DNA from: Tumebacillus permanentifrigoris
Lineage (GTDB): Bacteria; Bacillota; Bacilli; Tumebacillales; Tumebacillaceae
Reading direction: 5' to 3'
Length of the DNA stretch: 64,000 nt
Assembly: GCF_003148565.1 (NCBI RefSeq)
Contig: NZ_QGGL01000001.1
Coordinates: 7,659-71,658 of the forward strand
A program made the position numbers and the translations under genes. Positions 1 to 7,259 of this stretch are shown here, piece by piece. The notes beneath the pieces were generated by a model. That model saw nothing but the letters and a program-made list of their open reading frames with translations. It made no database searches and was not told the DNA's origin. The number at the start of each line of letters is the position of its first letter. Within the stretch, counting starts at the first letter, position 1.

Positions 1-18
1 TGTAAGCGATTGGCGTAG
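1..18 (+). other. 3' tail of a second copy of the 55-codon ORF
   Basis: The first 18 bases are identical to the last six codons, stop included, of the small ORF at 3063-3230. The rest of this copy would lie left of the window. It shows that the duplicated unit continues upstream. Confidence 0.5.
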
Positions 19-55
19 AAAAAAGAGAACGGGCATCATGACCCGTTCTCTTTTC
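19..55. terminator. Bidirectional hairpin terminator
   Basis: A 10-bp stem (24-33 with 42-51) and an 8-nt loop are flanked by A-rich and T-rich runs, so it can stop transcription from both sides. It serves the XRE gene on the minus strand and the 55-codon ORF copy on the plus strand. A second copy lies 3212 bp downstream. Confidence 0.85.
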
Positions 56-410
56 TCTCTACTTGGTTTATCTGCGCTCTGAAATACGCTACCAGTGCGT
101 CAGTTGCGCTTGCCTTTGTTCCTAGTGTTGCCTGATGCGGGTTGATGATGGACTTTTGGATGTAGTCCCAAACGTCATCCGGTAAGGTCGAAAGAAACAA
201 GTCCTCCACGTTTTCACCGAAAAAGTAGTTAACTGGCTTGTTCAAAACTTTCGCCATCTGAGCGACCACTTGAATGGTTGGATTGGCTTTCTTTCCCGTC
301 TCCAAATCACTTATGTAGTTTTTAGTCACTCCGATTGCATCTGCCAATTGAACTGCTGTTAGGTTTTGTTCTTTTCGTGCCGTTCTGATGTGTCTATTCA
401 GCTCATTCAT
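36..410 (-). CDS. XRE-family transcriptional regulator
   Basis: A 124-residue protein with an N-terminal Cro/CI-type helix-turn-helix at about residues 5-62, including the QLADAIGVTKNYISDLETGK stretch and a second-half NPTIQVVAQMAKVL segment. The C-terminal half (65-124) is not a recognised ligand domain. The ATG at 410 follows an AGAGGGTG ribosome binding site. It is divergent from the 103-residue gene at 595, and a perfect palindrome sits between that gene's promoter elements, so it is probably a repressor of its neighbour and perhaps of itself. Its last third is duplicated at 3248-3379. Confidence 0.85.
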   Translation of the reverse strand: MNELNRHIRTARKEQNLTAVQLADAIGVTKNYISDLETGKKANPTIQVVAQMAKVLNKPVNYFFGENVEDLFLSTLPDDVWDYIQKSIINPHQATLGTKASATDALVAYFRAQINQVERKENGS

Positions 411-508
411 GAAATCACCCTCTGCAGGAACAAGTGTTCTATTTCGAAGAAAACAAAAGCATCATCGAGTACATCCACGGTATTGCCGCCAAATCAACAT
501 CTACTCAA

Positions 509-537
509 TTGATTCCAACTATAGTTGGATATATAAT
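509..537 (+). promoter_or_regulatory. SigA-type promoter with a palindromic operator in the spacer
   Basis: TTGATT (509-514) and TATAAT (532-537) are separated by exactly 17 bp. The spacer begins with the perfect 14-bp palindrome CCAACTATAGTTGG (515-528). Occupancy would block RNA polymerase. The divergent XRE protein is the obvious candidate binder, which is an inference. Confidence 0.8.
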
Positions 538-594
538 AGAGCCATAACCCCGTACCAATCCATTCTATCACATCACCCAACAGGAGGGTCCCCT

Positions 595-906
595 ATGCAA
601 ACCACACAACCGATCATGATTCGCTGGCCGAATGAGGACACGGGCGAGTACTTTAAAATTCCCGGCTGCCTCGTCGCCGAATACACAGCAATCGCGATCC
701 TCGACAATCACCTCGAAATTCACCTCGTCACTCCAACCACTGACCCGCATGAGTTTGATCTACGGTTTGCATCGAACCCGTTTTTCTATGTTGGCGATGA
801 CCTCCCGACCATCTTCCATGACATCTCTAGCCTCTCTCTCGTCGATTTAGCACGAAAGTACACGCATAGCGAGTTTGTTGAACAACCACCCTTCTGCATG
901 AACTAG
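595..906 (+). CDS. Small protein controlled by the divergent XRE regulator, function unknown
   Basis: I do not recognise this 103-residue protein. The ATG at 595 is chosen because it follows AGGAGGG with good spacing. Frame-compatible starts further upstream, near 388, overlap the XRE gene and the promoter. The product is acidic, has no signal peptide or membrane segment, and looks like a small soluble beta-rich protein in its first half (alternating hydrophobics around IAILDNHLEIHLVT). Its last 17 codons are duplicated at 3383-3434. XRE and small-gene pairs are common in phage-like and toxin-antitoxin-like modules, but nothing here proves either role. Confidence 0.7.
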   Translation: MQTTQPIMIRWPNEDTGEYFKIPGCLVAEYTAIAILDNHLEIHLVTPTTDPHEFDLRFASNPFFYVGDDLPTIFHDISSLSLVDLARKYTHSEFVEQPPFCMN

Positions 907-941
907 AGCGTACAAAAAAAGAGAGAGGCTACACAGAGCCC
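855..941. repeat. Duplicated segment B, copy 1
   Basis: Identical over 87 bp to 3383-3469. It covers the 3' end of the 103-residue gene and the left arm of what is, in copy 2, the glmS terminator. Here the right arm is missing, so the hairpin is broken. This suggests that the copy adjoining glmS keeps the original context. Confidence 0.95.
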
Positions 942-950
942 TGTAGAGTG

Positions 951-1091
951 ATAAAAAAGTTGTATCATCACAGAGCGAACGAACCCTGATTCTACCGTAG
1001 CCCCGCACCACGAATATAATAAAAAAGTTGTATCATGAGACCTCTAATGTCAATCAAATGCTGATTTTTCGTGATAATAAAGTTGTACCAT
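951..1091. repeat. Three 18-bp direct repeats
   Basis: ATAAAAAAGTTGTATCAT occurs perfectly at 951-968 and 1019-1036, and with two mismatches at 1074-1091. Start-to-start spacings are 68 and 55 bp. The repeats lie in a stretch without a convincing gene. They could be binding sites for an island-encoded protein or remnants of an iteron-like origin. No partner gene is visible. Confidence 0.8.
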
Positions 1092-1541
1092 GAAACAAAC
1101 AAGACATCCAACTGTTTGGTTATCTGGTCAAAATTGCTCTAAGCAATGTACATGTCACCCACTAGGCCACCATAATGGTGGCCTTTTCGACGTTTCGAAG
1201 CTTTGTCAAAAATTTATCTTTCCTTTTTCATTTGCGCGTAACAAGTGCTCTGCGAATGGCTGCGGCAAAGCATTTCCTCAGCGGGCCACTTCTTCGGGTA
1301 CATGCTGCTCGTGTGGTCACGAATGTCGCGAAGATATGCGCAGCTCTACCTTGTACGATCGGCAAGTTAATCGAGATATACGAAGAAAAGAATGCCGAGG
1401 CGTAATTAGCCACGCGTCCTTTAGTTTTTGAATCTGCTTCGACGTTCAGAACATCCCCTTGCACCTTATTTCTACGGCCACGATAGACCTTCATTACGCT
1501 TAGTACATTGCTTCGGGTCGAACAGTGGAAAATAACGAGAC
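1092..1541. other. Stretch without a convincing gene
   Basis: Holds a hairpin (1165-1171 with 1177-1183, followed by TTTT) that looks like a plus-strand terminator with no intact gene before it. Plus-strand ORFs here (for example 1175-1405, 76 codons) lack a ribosome binding site and run across the hairpin. It looks like decayed sequence of the island. Confidence 0.5.
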
Positions 1542-1576
1542 AACAGGCGGTAAACCCAAAGGGTTTACCGCCTGTT
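1542..1576. terminator. Long perfect hairpin after the 173-residue gene
   Basis: A 16-bp perfect stem with a 3-nt loop (1542-1557 and 1561-1576) directly follows the stop of the minus-strand gene ending at 1586. The T-tract is poor on the minus strand, so it may act mainly as an mRNA 3' end stabiliser. Confidence 0.65.
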
Positions 1577-1585
1577 ATTTGCCAA

Positions 1586-2107
1586 CTACACGATTGTAAA
1601 GCCTGCTCTATCGACATACTGCTCGTACCTCTCGACATCCTCCTCATTCCCGACATGCGAGGCAATTAGTCGGAAAATATTATACTGCTCTCTCGTAATA
1701 CTGAGGCCTTCCACAGTATTAGTGGACGCATTCCAAGTCACTTTCGGAAGCGGCAACATCGCTCTACCACCATCTACGTTCACGAATATCTCTCGTCTTA
1801 CAAGGACTCCTTTGTAGAAAAAGTCCAAGTAGGCTGAAGAGGCTCGGGTATCGCTGAATCTGTCGGTCCAGTCTTCGGAAAAATCATCGTTTGCCTCAAA
1901 TCCCCACGCCATACTAATCGAGAGATCTTCTTTAAAAGAGGCGACATTCGAATGGGATTCGACCTCTACCGTCTGACCGTTAGACGTATTAGAGACCATT
2001 ACTCTGCTCAGATAGGACGGACCGCTCCCATGCCCCCAGCACGAGATGTGATTCCACTGATCTGCACTAGAATTGACAATTTGTTGCATGAAAGTTTGGA
2101 TGTTCAT
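1586..2107 (-). CDS. Unrecognised 173-residue protein of the accessory island
   Basis: The ATG at 2107 has a strong AGGGAGGA ribosome binding site. The protein is soluble and acidic, without a signal peptide or membrane helix. A Trp/Gly-rich N-terminal patch (residues 17-32, with HISCWGHGSGPSYLS) and a central MAWGF and YLDFFYKG region suggest a compact alpha/beta fold. I cannot assign it to a family. It sits 16 nt after the 215-residue gene, so the two are co-transcribed from the promoter at 2824-2852. Local base composition is lower in GC than the core genome, which fits an acquired gene. Confidence 0.75.
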   Translation of the reverse strand: MNIQTFMQQIVNSSADQWNHISCWGHGSGPSYLSRVMVSNTSNGQTVEVESHSNVASFKEDLSISMAWGFEANDDFSEDWTDRFSDTRASSAYLDFFYKGVLVRREIFVNVDGGRAMLPLPKVTWNASTNTVEGLSITREQYNIFRLIASHVGNEEDVERYEQYVDRAGFTIV

Positions 2108-2123
2108 TTGTATTCCTCCCTTA

Positions 2124-2771
2124 TTAGTAGTTAAAGATACCTCTGTTGGGCGTATTTCGTTCGGTCGTGCTGACCCATTCAGCTACTTCATCTAGTGCCG
2201 CTTGGACTTGGTCGTGTGTGAGACCCAAATTCTTCGCTTGCTCCCAAATGGTGTACATTTTGGAGTCGAGCGTTCTCGGGTAGCTGACCGAGTCGTTAGT
2301 CAGCGCGTGCTGCAGGATCGGCTCCCCACCTTTGTCGCCTTGTTCACTGAGAGACATTGTTTGGACATTCCATCCGTCCTGAGTACGGGTCAAACGATAC
2401 GTGTCATAGTGACCCCAGCGATTCGTCCATACTCGGAAGTTAAAGATATCACCGATAGTGTGGTCGATCGGATCATCATTTGCGGTCGGGTCTTGAAGAT
2501 AGTCCAGCAAGTCCTCGCAAGGATGGAAGTGCTCGTAGAAACGGGGATCAGTCGCCGACATCCCGCGATTCTCGATCATGTGTCTGTGGTGCGTGGGATG
2601 TGGATTGAGGGACATGTGAAGCTCATGAGCAATTCGCCCCATGCGAGCAAGATATTTCTGCACTTGCTCTCTGCTCAAGGTCTCATTCCGGAAATGTTCT
2701 CGGAGCTCGTCCACATCAGTCTGAAGTTGTTGGCGAAGCTCTTCTTGGTGCGCGTTCAATTCGACTGGCAT
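2124..2771 (-). CDS. Unrecognised 215-residue protein of the accessory island
   Basis: I chose the ATG at 2771, eight bases after AAAGGTGG. A GTG four codons upstream (2783) overlaps that ribosome binding site. The N-terminal 60 residues are charged and helical, probably a coiled coil (many E, Q and R). A His/Pro-rich turn follows (residues near 58-66, HPTHHRHM), then a Trp/Tyr-containing middle and a helical C-terminus. No family is recognised. It is the first gene of a two-gene operon with the 173-residue protein. The histidine cluster could bind metal, but that is speculation. Confidence 0.75.
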   Translation of the reverse strand: MPVELNAHQEELRQQLQTDVDELREHFRNETLSREQVQKYLARMGRIAHELHMSLNPHPTHHRHMIENRGMSATDPRFYEHFHPCEDLLDYLQDPTANDDPIDHTIGDIFNFRVWTNRWGHYDTYRLTRTQDGWNVQTMSLSEQGDKGGEPILQHALTNDSVSYPRTLDSKMYTIWEQAKNLGLTHDQVQAALDEVAEWVSTTERNTPNRGIFNY

Positions 2772-2823
2772 TTTCTCGTCCACCTTTCGGGATATATTGT
2801 GTTTTTTGGAAGATCTTGATTGA

Positions 2824-2852
2824 ATTATAGGTCAAGAATAGTCAATAGTCAA
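2824..2852 (-). promoter_or_regulatory. Promoter of the two-gene island operon
   Basis: On the minus strand, TTGACT (2847-2852) and TATAAT (2824-2829) are 17 bp apart, a near-perfect SigA promoter. The -35 region is part of a tandem ATAGTCA-type heptad repeat (2838-2852) that could be an operator. Confidence 0.85.
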
Positions 2853-3008
2853 TGATGATCAAACTTCCTTTTCCTCAATTTTTCGACGTTTTTATAACTT
2901 ACACAGCCGAATTATGTATACTTACTATCAAATGTTTGACTGTTCTTGGACGTTCCCTAGCGCACAGCCATTCACCACTCATATACCTGAACCATTCATC
3001 CACATGAT

Positions 3009-3039
3009 GATCACGGCACAGGGCATACGTGCCGTGATC
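3009..3039. promoter_or_regulatory. Perfect 11-bp inverted repeat upstream of the small ORF
   Basis: GATCACGGCAC (3009-3019) pairs with GTGCCGTGATC (3029-3039) around a 9-nt loop. No T-tract follows on the plus strand, so it is more likely an operator or an mRNA leader structure than a terminator. It lies 23 bp before the 55-codon ORF. Confidence 0.6.
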
Positions 3040-3062
3040 GCTATCTGGAGATCCTCTTGGGC

Positions 3063-3230
3063 ATGTTCAATACCGACAGGCTAAGATGCAGCCTCGTGGA
3101 ACTGGTTCCCAATCGCGATGCCGCGCTGGACGATCTCATCTCTTCCGTGGAGCCGAAGCGGTTAAAGACTACTCTGCTCGAACACCTAGCCGTGCATGAG
3201 CTTCGGGAGCTCTGTAAGCGATTGGCGTAG
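3063..3230 (+). CDS. Possible small protein, 55 residues
   Basis: An ATG at 3063 (or a TTG two codons earlier, better spaced from GGAG) opens a 55-codon frame ending just before a hairpin terminator. The product is leucine-rich and helical, with heptad-like spacing in its second half (KRLKTTLLEHLAVHELRELC). The 3' end is repeated at the left edge of the window, so a second copy probably exists there. The terminator position and the duplication support a real gene. There is no homology that I recognise. Confidence 0.45.
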   Translation: MFNTDRLRCSLVELVPNRDAALDDLISSVEPKRLKTTLLEHLAVHELRELCKRLA

Positions 3231-3469
3231 AAAAAAGAGAACGGGCATCATGACCCGTTCTCTTTTCTCTCTACTTGGTTTATCTGCGCTCTGAAATACG
3301 CTACCAGTGCGTCAGTTGCGCTTGCCTTTGTTCCGAGTGTTGCCTGATGCGGGTTGAAGATGGACTGTTGGATGTAGTCTCTAAAGTACACGCATAGCGA
3401 GTTTGTTGAACAACCACCCTTCTGCATGAACTAGAGCGTACAAAAAAAGAGAGAGGCTACACAGAGCCC
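3213..3469. repeat. Copy 2 of the duplicated unit, internally deleted
   Basis: 3213-3379 matches 1-167 and 3383-3469 matches 855-941. The 687 bp between them in copy 1 (168-854) are missing. The fusion point is near 3380. It fuses the 3' end of the XRE gene (3248-3379, minus) to the 3' end of the 103-residue gene (3383-3434, plus). Confidence 0.95.
3248..3379 (-). pseudogene. 3' remnant of an XRE regulator gene
   Basis: Corresponds to the last 43 codons and stop of the gene at 36-410, with three substitutions. The N-terminal DNA-binding part and its promoter are deleted, so this is a non-functional leftover of the tandem duplication. Confidence 0.85.
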
Positions 3470-3479
3470 CTCTCTTTTT
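3442..3479. terminator. glmS terminator
   Basis: A 10-bp stem with one mismatch (3449-3458 with 3465-3474), flanked by A and T runs, lies 10 bp beyond the glmS stop. It works in both directions. Its left arm is the end of duplicated segment B. Confidence 0.8.
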
Positions 3480-3489
3480 GCAAATAAAA

Positions 3490-5322
3490 CTACTCAACCG
3501 TCACAGACTTCGCAAGGTTACGAGGATTGTCAACATCATTCCCACGCGCTACCGACGCATAATACGCCAGCAACTGCAGCGGGATCACCGCGATAATCGG
3601 AGCCAGGAACGGGTTCACGCGCGGGATGTGGATGACTTGGTCAGCCGTCTTCCCGATCTCGGTATCACCGCTCCATGCCAGTGCCAGCACGAACGCATCG
3701 CGTGCCTTGACTTCCTGGATGTTCGACACCGTCTTCTCGTACAGGTCATCCTGCGTCACCAACGCAATCACCGGAATGTCCTCCACGATCAGCGCCAACG
3801 TCCCGTGCTTCAGTTCCCCTGCTGCATACGCCTCGGCGTGCATGTAGGAAATCTCCTTCAGCTTCAGCGAGCCTTCCATCGAAACCGCATAGTCCAGACC
3901 ACGGCCGATGAAGAACGCGTGCTCACGGGAGCTCCATTGCTTCGCGAACGTCTCAATCGCCGGAGAAGTTTCCAGCACGGTCTCTGCCTTGGCCGGCATG
4001 TCGCGCAGGTCGGTCAGCAGAGCCGGAACTTCCGCTGCCCCAACCGAACCGCGTTCCTGTGCCAACCAGCCTGCAAACAGGTACAGAGCGGTCAACTGCG
4101 TCGTGTACGCCTTGGTCGAAGCCACGGAGATCTCCGGGCCTGCCCAGGTGAAGATCACATCGTCCGCTTCACGCGCTGCCGAGGAACCGACAACGTTGGT
4201 GATCGCGAGGATGCGGGTGCCCTGTTCCTTCGCTTGGCGCAGCGCCGCGAGGGTATCTGCCGTCTCACCGGATTGCGTGATGACGACCATCAGGGTGTTT
4301 TTCGAAACGATCGGGTCACGGTAACGGTACTCAGACGCGATCTCGCAATCCACCGGGATGCGGGTCAGCTTCTCAATCGCGTGCTTCCCAACCATCCCTG
4401 CATGCCAAGATGTACCGCATGCGAGGATGTGGATGCGGTCGATCTCGCTCGCGAAACCAGCCGGCCATTGCACTTCGTCAAATACCACTTTCGTTCCGTC
4501 CTCGGAGATCCGACCGGTCAGGGTGTCGGAGATCGCTTTCGGTTGCTCGTGGATTTCCTTGAGCATGAAGTGATCGTAGCCGCCCTTCTCAGCAGCCGAA
4601 GCGGACCACGTGACTTCGTAGACTTCCTTCTCCGTCGGGTTGCCTTGGAGGTCGAAGGTTTTCACCGCATCAGCCGTCAACACGGCAATCTCGCCGTCAT
4701 CGAGGATGTATACGTTGCGGGTGTACTCCAGAATCGCCGGGATGTCAGACGCGATGAAGTTCTCGCCTTCGCCCAGACCGATGACCAGCGGCGATTGCTT
4801 GCGAACCGCGATCAGTTTGCCCGGTTCTTGCTTCGCCATGATCCCCAGTGCAAACGCACCGTGGATGCGCTTGTTGATCGCCAGTACGGTATCGAACAGG
4901 TCGCCTGTCCACATGTCGTCGAGCAAGTGCGCCACCACTTCGGTGTCGGTTTCGGACAGGAAGGTGTGACCCATCGCGGTCAGTTCTTCACGCAGGGATT
5001 GGTAGTTCTCGATGATCCCGTTGTGGACGATCGTGAAGTTGCCGTTGTCGTCTTGGTGCGGGTGGGCGTTGTTGTCAGACGGACGTCCGTGCGTCGCCCA
5101 ACGGGTGTGTCCAATCCCTTGGTTACCAGACAGACGACCCGTGCCGTCGACCAGTTCTGCGAGGTTGGCGAGACGGCCTACCGATTTTTTCACGGTGACG
5201 GCACCGTTCTCAAAGATCGCGATCCCTGCGGAGTCATACCCGCGGTATTCCAGCTTGCCCAGACCGTGCAAGAGTACGTCTTGTGCTTGTTTGTTGCCGA
5301 TGTAACCCACGATTCCACACAT
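3490..5322 (-). CDS. glmS: Glutamine--fructose-6-phosphate aminotransferase (isomerizing)
   Basis: Makes glucosamine-6-phosphate from fructose-6-phosphate and glutamine, the entry step to UDP-GlcNAc. The length, 610 residues, is typical. Class II glutamine amidotransferase domain: catalytic Cys follows the start Met (MCGIVGYIG), and the HTRWATHG and GIIENY motifs are present. Two SIS domains follow (GTSWHAG near 300, TQSGETADT near 350), and the C-terminus is LAKSVTVE. The ATG at 5322 follows AAGGAGA. The gene follows glmM and carries a self-cleaving ribozyme in its leader. The accessory island starts directly after its terminator. Confidence 0.98.
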   Translation of the reverse strand: MCGIVGYIGNKQAQDVLLHGLGKLEYRGYDSAGIAIFENGAVTVKKSVGRLANLAELVDGTGRLSGNQGIGHTRWATHGRPSDNNAHPHQDDNGNFTIVHNGIIENYQSLREELTAMGHTFLSETDTEVVAHLLDDMWTGDLFDTVLAINKRIHGAFALGIMAKQEPGKLIAVRKQSPLVIGLGEGENFIASDIPAILEYTRNVYILDDGEIAVLTADAVKTFDLQGNPTEKEVYEVTWSASAAEKGGYDHFMLKEIHEQPKAISDTLTGRISEDGTKVVFDEVQWPAGFASEIDRIHILACGTSWHAGMVGKHAIEKLTRIPVDCEIASEYRYRDPIVSKNTLMVVITQSGETADTLAALRQAKEQGTRILAITNVVGSSAAREADDVIFTWAGPEISVASTKAYTTQLTALYLFAGWLAQERGSVGAAEVPALLTDLRDMPAKAETVLETSPAIETFAKQWSSREHAFFIGRGLDYAVSMEGSLKLKEISYMHAEAYAAGELKHGTLALIVEDIPVIALVTQDDLYEKTVSNIQEVKARDAFVLALAWSGDTEIGKTADQVIHIPRVNPFLAPIIAVIPLQLLAYYASVARGNDVDNPRNLAKSVTVE

Positions 5323-5430
5323 AGTTAAAAAATCTCCTTTTTGTGGATCGGAGGCAAGAGGTAATCAAACTTGTGCCAAATGGCTACAAGCACCCTAGTG
5401 CCTCGTCAGCCATTTTTTGTTGTGTGTACC

Positions 5431-5586
5431 GGTAGCGCCTCTTGTCCCGTCGGTCACCCAACGGATTTCGAAGTGCGCTATATCGGTGGGGTACAACCAC
5501 CGGGAGGCATCCGCCGAAACATCGATACTCCTCCACCTCGTCAACTGGCCGTGGAAATTCTCCGCTCATACGGTCAGTTCAGGCGC
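5431..5586 (-). ncRNA. glmS ribozyme (GlcN6P-dependent self-cleaving riboswitch)
   Basis: The leader shows the family's conserved elements in order: the cleavage-site AGCGCC at 5581-5587 (cleavage expected before G5586), the core GACGAGGTGGAG, ATCGAtgTTTCGGCGGATGC and CTCCCGG, then a P3 closing pair TAGCGC/GCGCTA, with the GGGTGACC...GGGACAAGAG P4 element inside it. In this family glucosamine-6-phosphate acts as cofactor for cleavage, which destabilises glmS mRNA. The 3' edge is approximate. Confidence 0.93.
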
Positions 5587-5693
5587 TTTTTGGTATATGG
5601 TAGACCACTTGCAACTTGCACACAACATCTCAACTGCGGTCGCGCTCTCCACATCACCTCCATCAAGGTATCGTATGCCGCCGAGAGTTAGGA

Positions 5694-5711
5694 GGGGAGC
5701 AGGCGCTCCCC
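5694..5711. terminator. Small hairpin between glmM and the glmS leader
   Basis: GGGGAGC (5694-5700) pairs with GCTCCCC (5705-5711). T-rich sequence follows on the plus side, less so on the minus side. It may partly separate glmM from glmS transcription. Confidence 0.4.
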
Positions 5712-5716
5712 CATTT

Positions 5717-7069
5717 TTATCTCTCGCCTTGTTCGCGGCGTACAACGTTGGCAATGTCGTTCACGTACCCTTGCAGCGCTTCCTCCTCCGGGCCTTCCGC
5801 CATGACGCGGATCAGCGGCTCGGTGCCCGACGGACGCACCAACACGCGACCGTCAGCCCCCAAGGCTTCCTCGGCGCGTTGGATCGCCGCGAGGATCTCC
5901 GCGTTGTCCTTCCACCCGTCCTTGGTCACGACGCGGACGTTGACCAGAATCTGTGGGAAGGAACGCATGATCGAGCGAAGCGAGCTCAGCGATTGTTGCG
6001 ATTCTACCATGATATCCGTGAGATGCAGGGCTGTCAATAGACCGTCCCCGGTGGTGTTGTGCTGGAGCAGGATGATATGTCCAGATTGTTCCCCACCCAG
6101 TCCATATCCACCCGCACGCATCTCTTCCATGACGTAACGGTCCCCGACGGCGGTCACTTTCACGTCGATGCCTTGTTCGCGCATCGCTTTGTGGAAGCCG
6201 ATGTTCGACATGACCGTGGAGACGACGGTGTTGTTCGGGAGCGCCCCGCGCTTTTTCATCGCGACGCCGAGGATGCCCATGATGTAGTCACCATCGACGA
6301 TCTGGCCTTGGTCATCGACCGCGATCAGGCGGTCCGCATCCCCGTCGAAGCTCAAGCCGATCGCCGCGCCATGCGCGAGAACCGCTTCTTGGACTTTCTC
6401 TGGATGTGTAGAGCCACAGCCGACATTGATGTTGGTGCCGGTCGGTTCCGCGTTGATCACGATCACATCGGCACCCAACGAGCGGAATACGTCACCCGCT
6501 ACGTAAGAAGCCGCACCGTTGCCGCAGTCGAGCACGACTTTGATCCCGTCGAAGCGATGCGAGATCGTGGACTTCTGGAATTCGGTGAACAGCTCACCCG
6601 CGTTCGCTTGTTCCACGATGCGGCCCACCTGTTCGCCGGTCGGTCGCGGCAGCTCGTCAACGGCTGCATCGAGCAGGCGCTCAAATTCCGCCTCTTGCTC
6701 ATCGGTCAATTTGAACCCATCTCCGCCGAAAAACTTGATGCCGTTGTCCGGCACCGGGTTGTGCGACGCCGAGATCATGACGCCTGCGTCACAGCCCAAT
6801 TTGCGTGTCAGGTAGGAAACGCCTGGCGTTGGGATGACGCCGAGGCGCAACACATCCACGCCGACCGACAGGATGCCTGCGACCAGCGAGGCTTCCAGCA
6901 TGTCACCGGAGATGCGAGTATCTTTGCCGACCGCGATCTGAGCGCGCACGCTCGTCGACCCTTGGGTCAGGACGAACGCACCTGCACGGCCGAGCTTGTA
7001 TGCCAATTCAGGGGTCAGTTCGAGGTTGGCAACACCGCGAACACCATCAGTACCAAAGTAACGTGCCAC
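5717..7069 (-). CDS. glmM: Phosphoglucosamine mutase
   Basis: Interconverts glucosamine-6-phosphate and glucosamine-1-phosphate for UDP-GlcNAc synthesis. It has 450 residues from the GTG at 7069, nine bases after AAGGAGA; the frame continues upstream but the family starts MxxYFGTDGVRG as here. The phosphoserine loop is SASHNP with the active Ser at about residue 102. The Mg-binding DGDADR is near 240 and the C-terminal phosphate-binding RPSGTEPLIRVM is present. It lies in the conserved cdaA-cdaR-glmM-glmS order. In Bacillota, CdaA activity is modulated by both CdaR and GlmM. Confidence 0.97.
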   Translation of the reverse strand: MARYFGTDGVRGVANLELTPELAYKLGRAGAFVLTQGSTSVRAQIAVGKDTRISGDMLEASLVAGILSVGVDVLRLGVIPTPGVSYLTRKLGCDAGVMISASHNPVPDNGIKFFGGDGFKLTDEQEAEFERLLDAAVDELPRPTGEQVGRIVEQANAGELFTEFQKSTISHRFDGIKVVLDCGNGAASYVAGDVFRSLGADVIVINAEPTGTNINVGCGSTHPEKVQEAVLAHGAAIGLSFDGDADRLIAVDDQGQIVDGDYIMGILGVAMKKRGALPNNTVVSTVMSNIGFHKAMREQGIDVKVTAVGDRYVMEEMRAGGYGLGGEQSGHIILLQHNTTGDGLLTALHLTDIMVESQQSLSSLRSIMRSFPQILVNVRVVTKDGWKDNAEILAAIQRAEEALGADGRVLVRPSGTEPLIRVMAEGPEEEALQGYVNDIANVVRREQGER

Positions 7070-7213
7070 GTATGAAAATCTCCTTCGCATAGATGAAGTC
7101 GGTTAGTTTGCTATCTCAGCGCAATACGCCTATTTTCCCATATCCGGTGGGCTTTCACAAGACCCTGCCCACTCTCAGTAGACGCACGCCAGCCCCCAGA
7201 TGTTCCACAGGTA

Positions 7214-7252
7214 CAAAAAAGTCCCAACCCCGTCTCCGGGGTGGGACTTTTT
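7214..7252. terminator. Terminator after cdaR
   Basis: A stem of about 14 bp (GTCCCAACCCCG with CGGGGTGGGAC as core) around a TCTC loop, with A and T runs on the two sides. It separates cdaR from glmM on the minus strand. Confidence 0.85.
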
Positions 7253-7259
7253 CACGAAC

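Larger units (their letters stand above)
1..167. repeat. Duplicated segment A, copy 1
   Basis: Matches 3213-3379 with three substitutions in 167 bp (positions 123, 146 and 155). It spans the tail of the 55-codon ORF, a hairpin terminator and the 3' third of the XRE gene. Together with segment B it marks a tandem duplication with a unit of about 3.2 kb. Confidence 0.95.

Noticed and set aside
425-545. Short open frame reading EQVFYFEENKSIIEYIHG upstream of the 103-residue gene
   Set aside because: It looks protein-like but overlaps the promoter and operator, is under 40 codons and has no clear start. Possibly a gene relic; not called.
388-594. Upstream extension of the 103-residue gene to an ATG at 388
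   Set aside because: It overlaps the XRE start and the promoter, and the internal ATG at 595 has an ideal ribosome binding site.
951-1091. CRISPR-like array
   Set aside because: Only three 18-bp repeats with unequal spacers and no cas genes. Repeat length and spacing do not fit CRISPR.
1090-1431. Plus-strand ORFs at 1090-1431 and 1175-1405
   Set aside because: They cross a hairpin with a T-tract, have no ribosome binding site and show no protein-like pattern. Treated as decayed island sequence.
3478-5328. 616-codon plus-strand ORF opposite glmS
   Set aside because: Arginine- and histidine-rich shadow of a GC-rich gene. No ribosome binding site, no recognisable domain, fully antisense to glmS.
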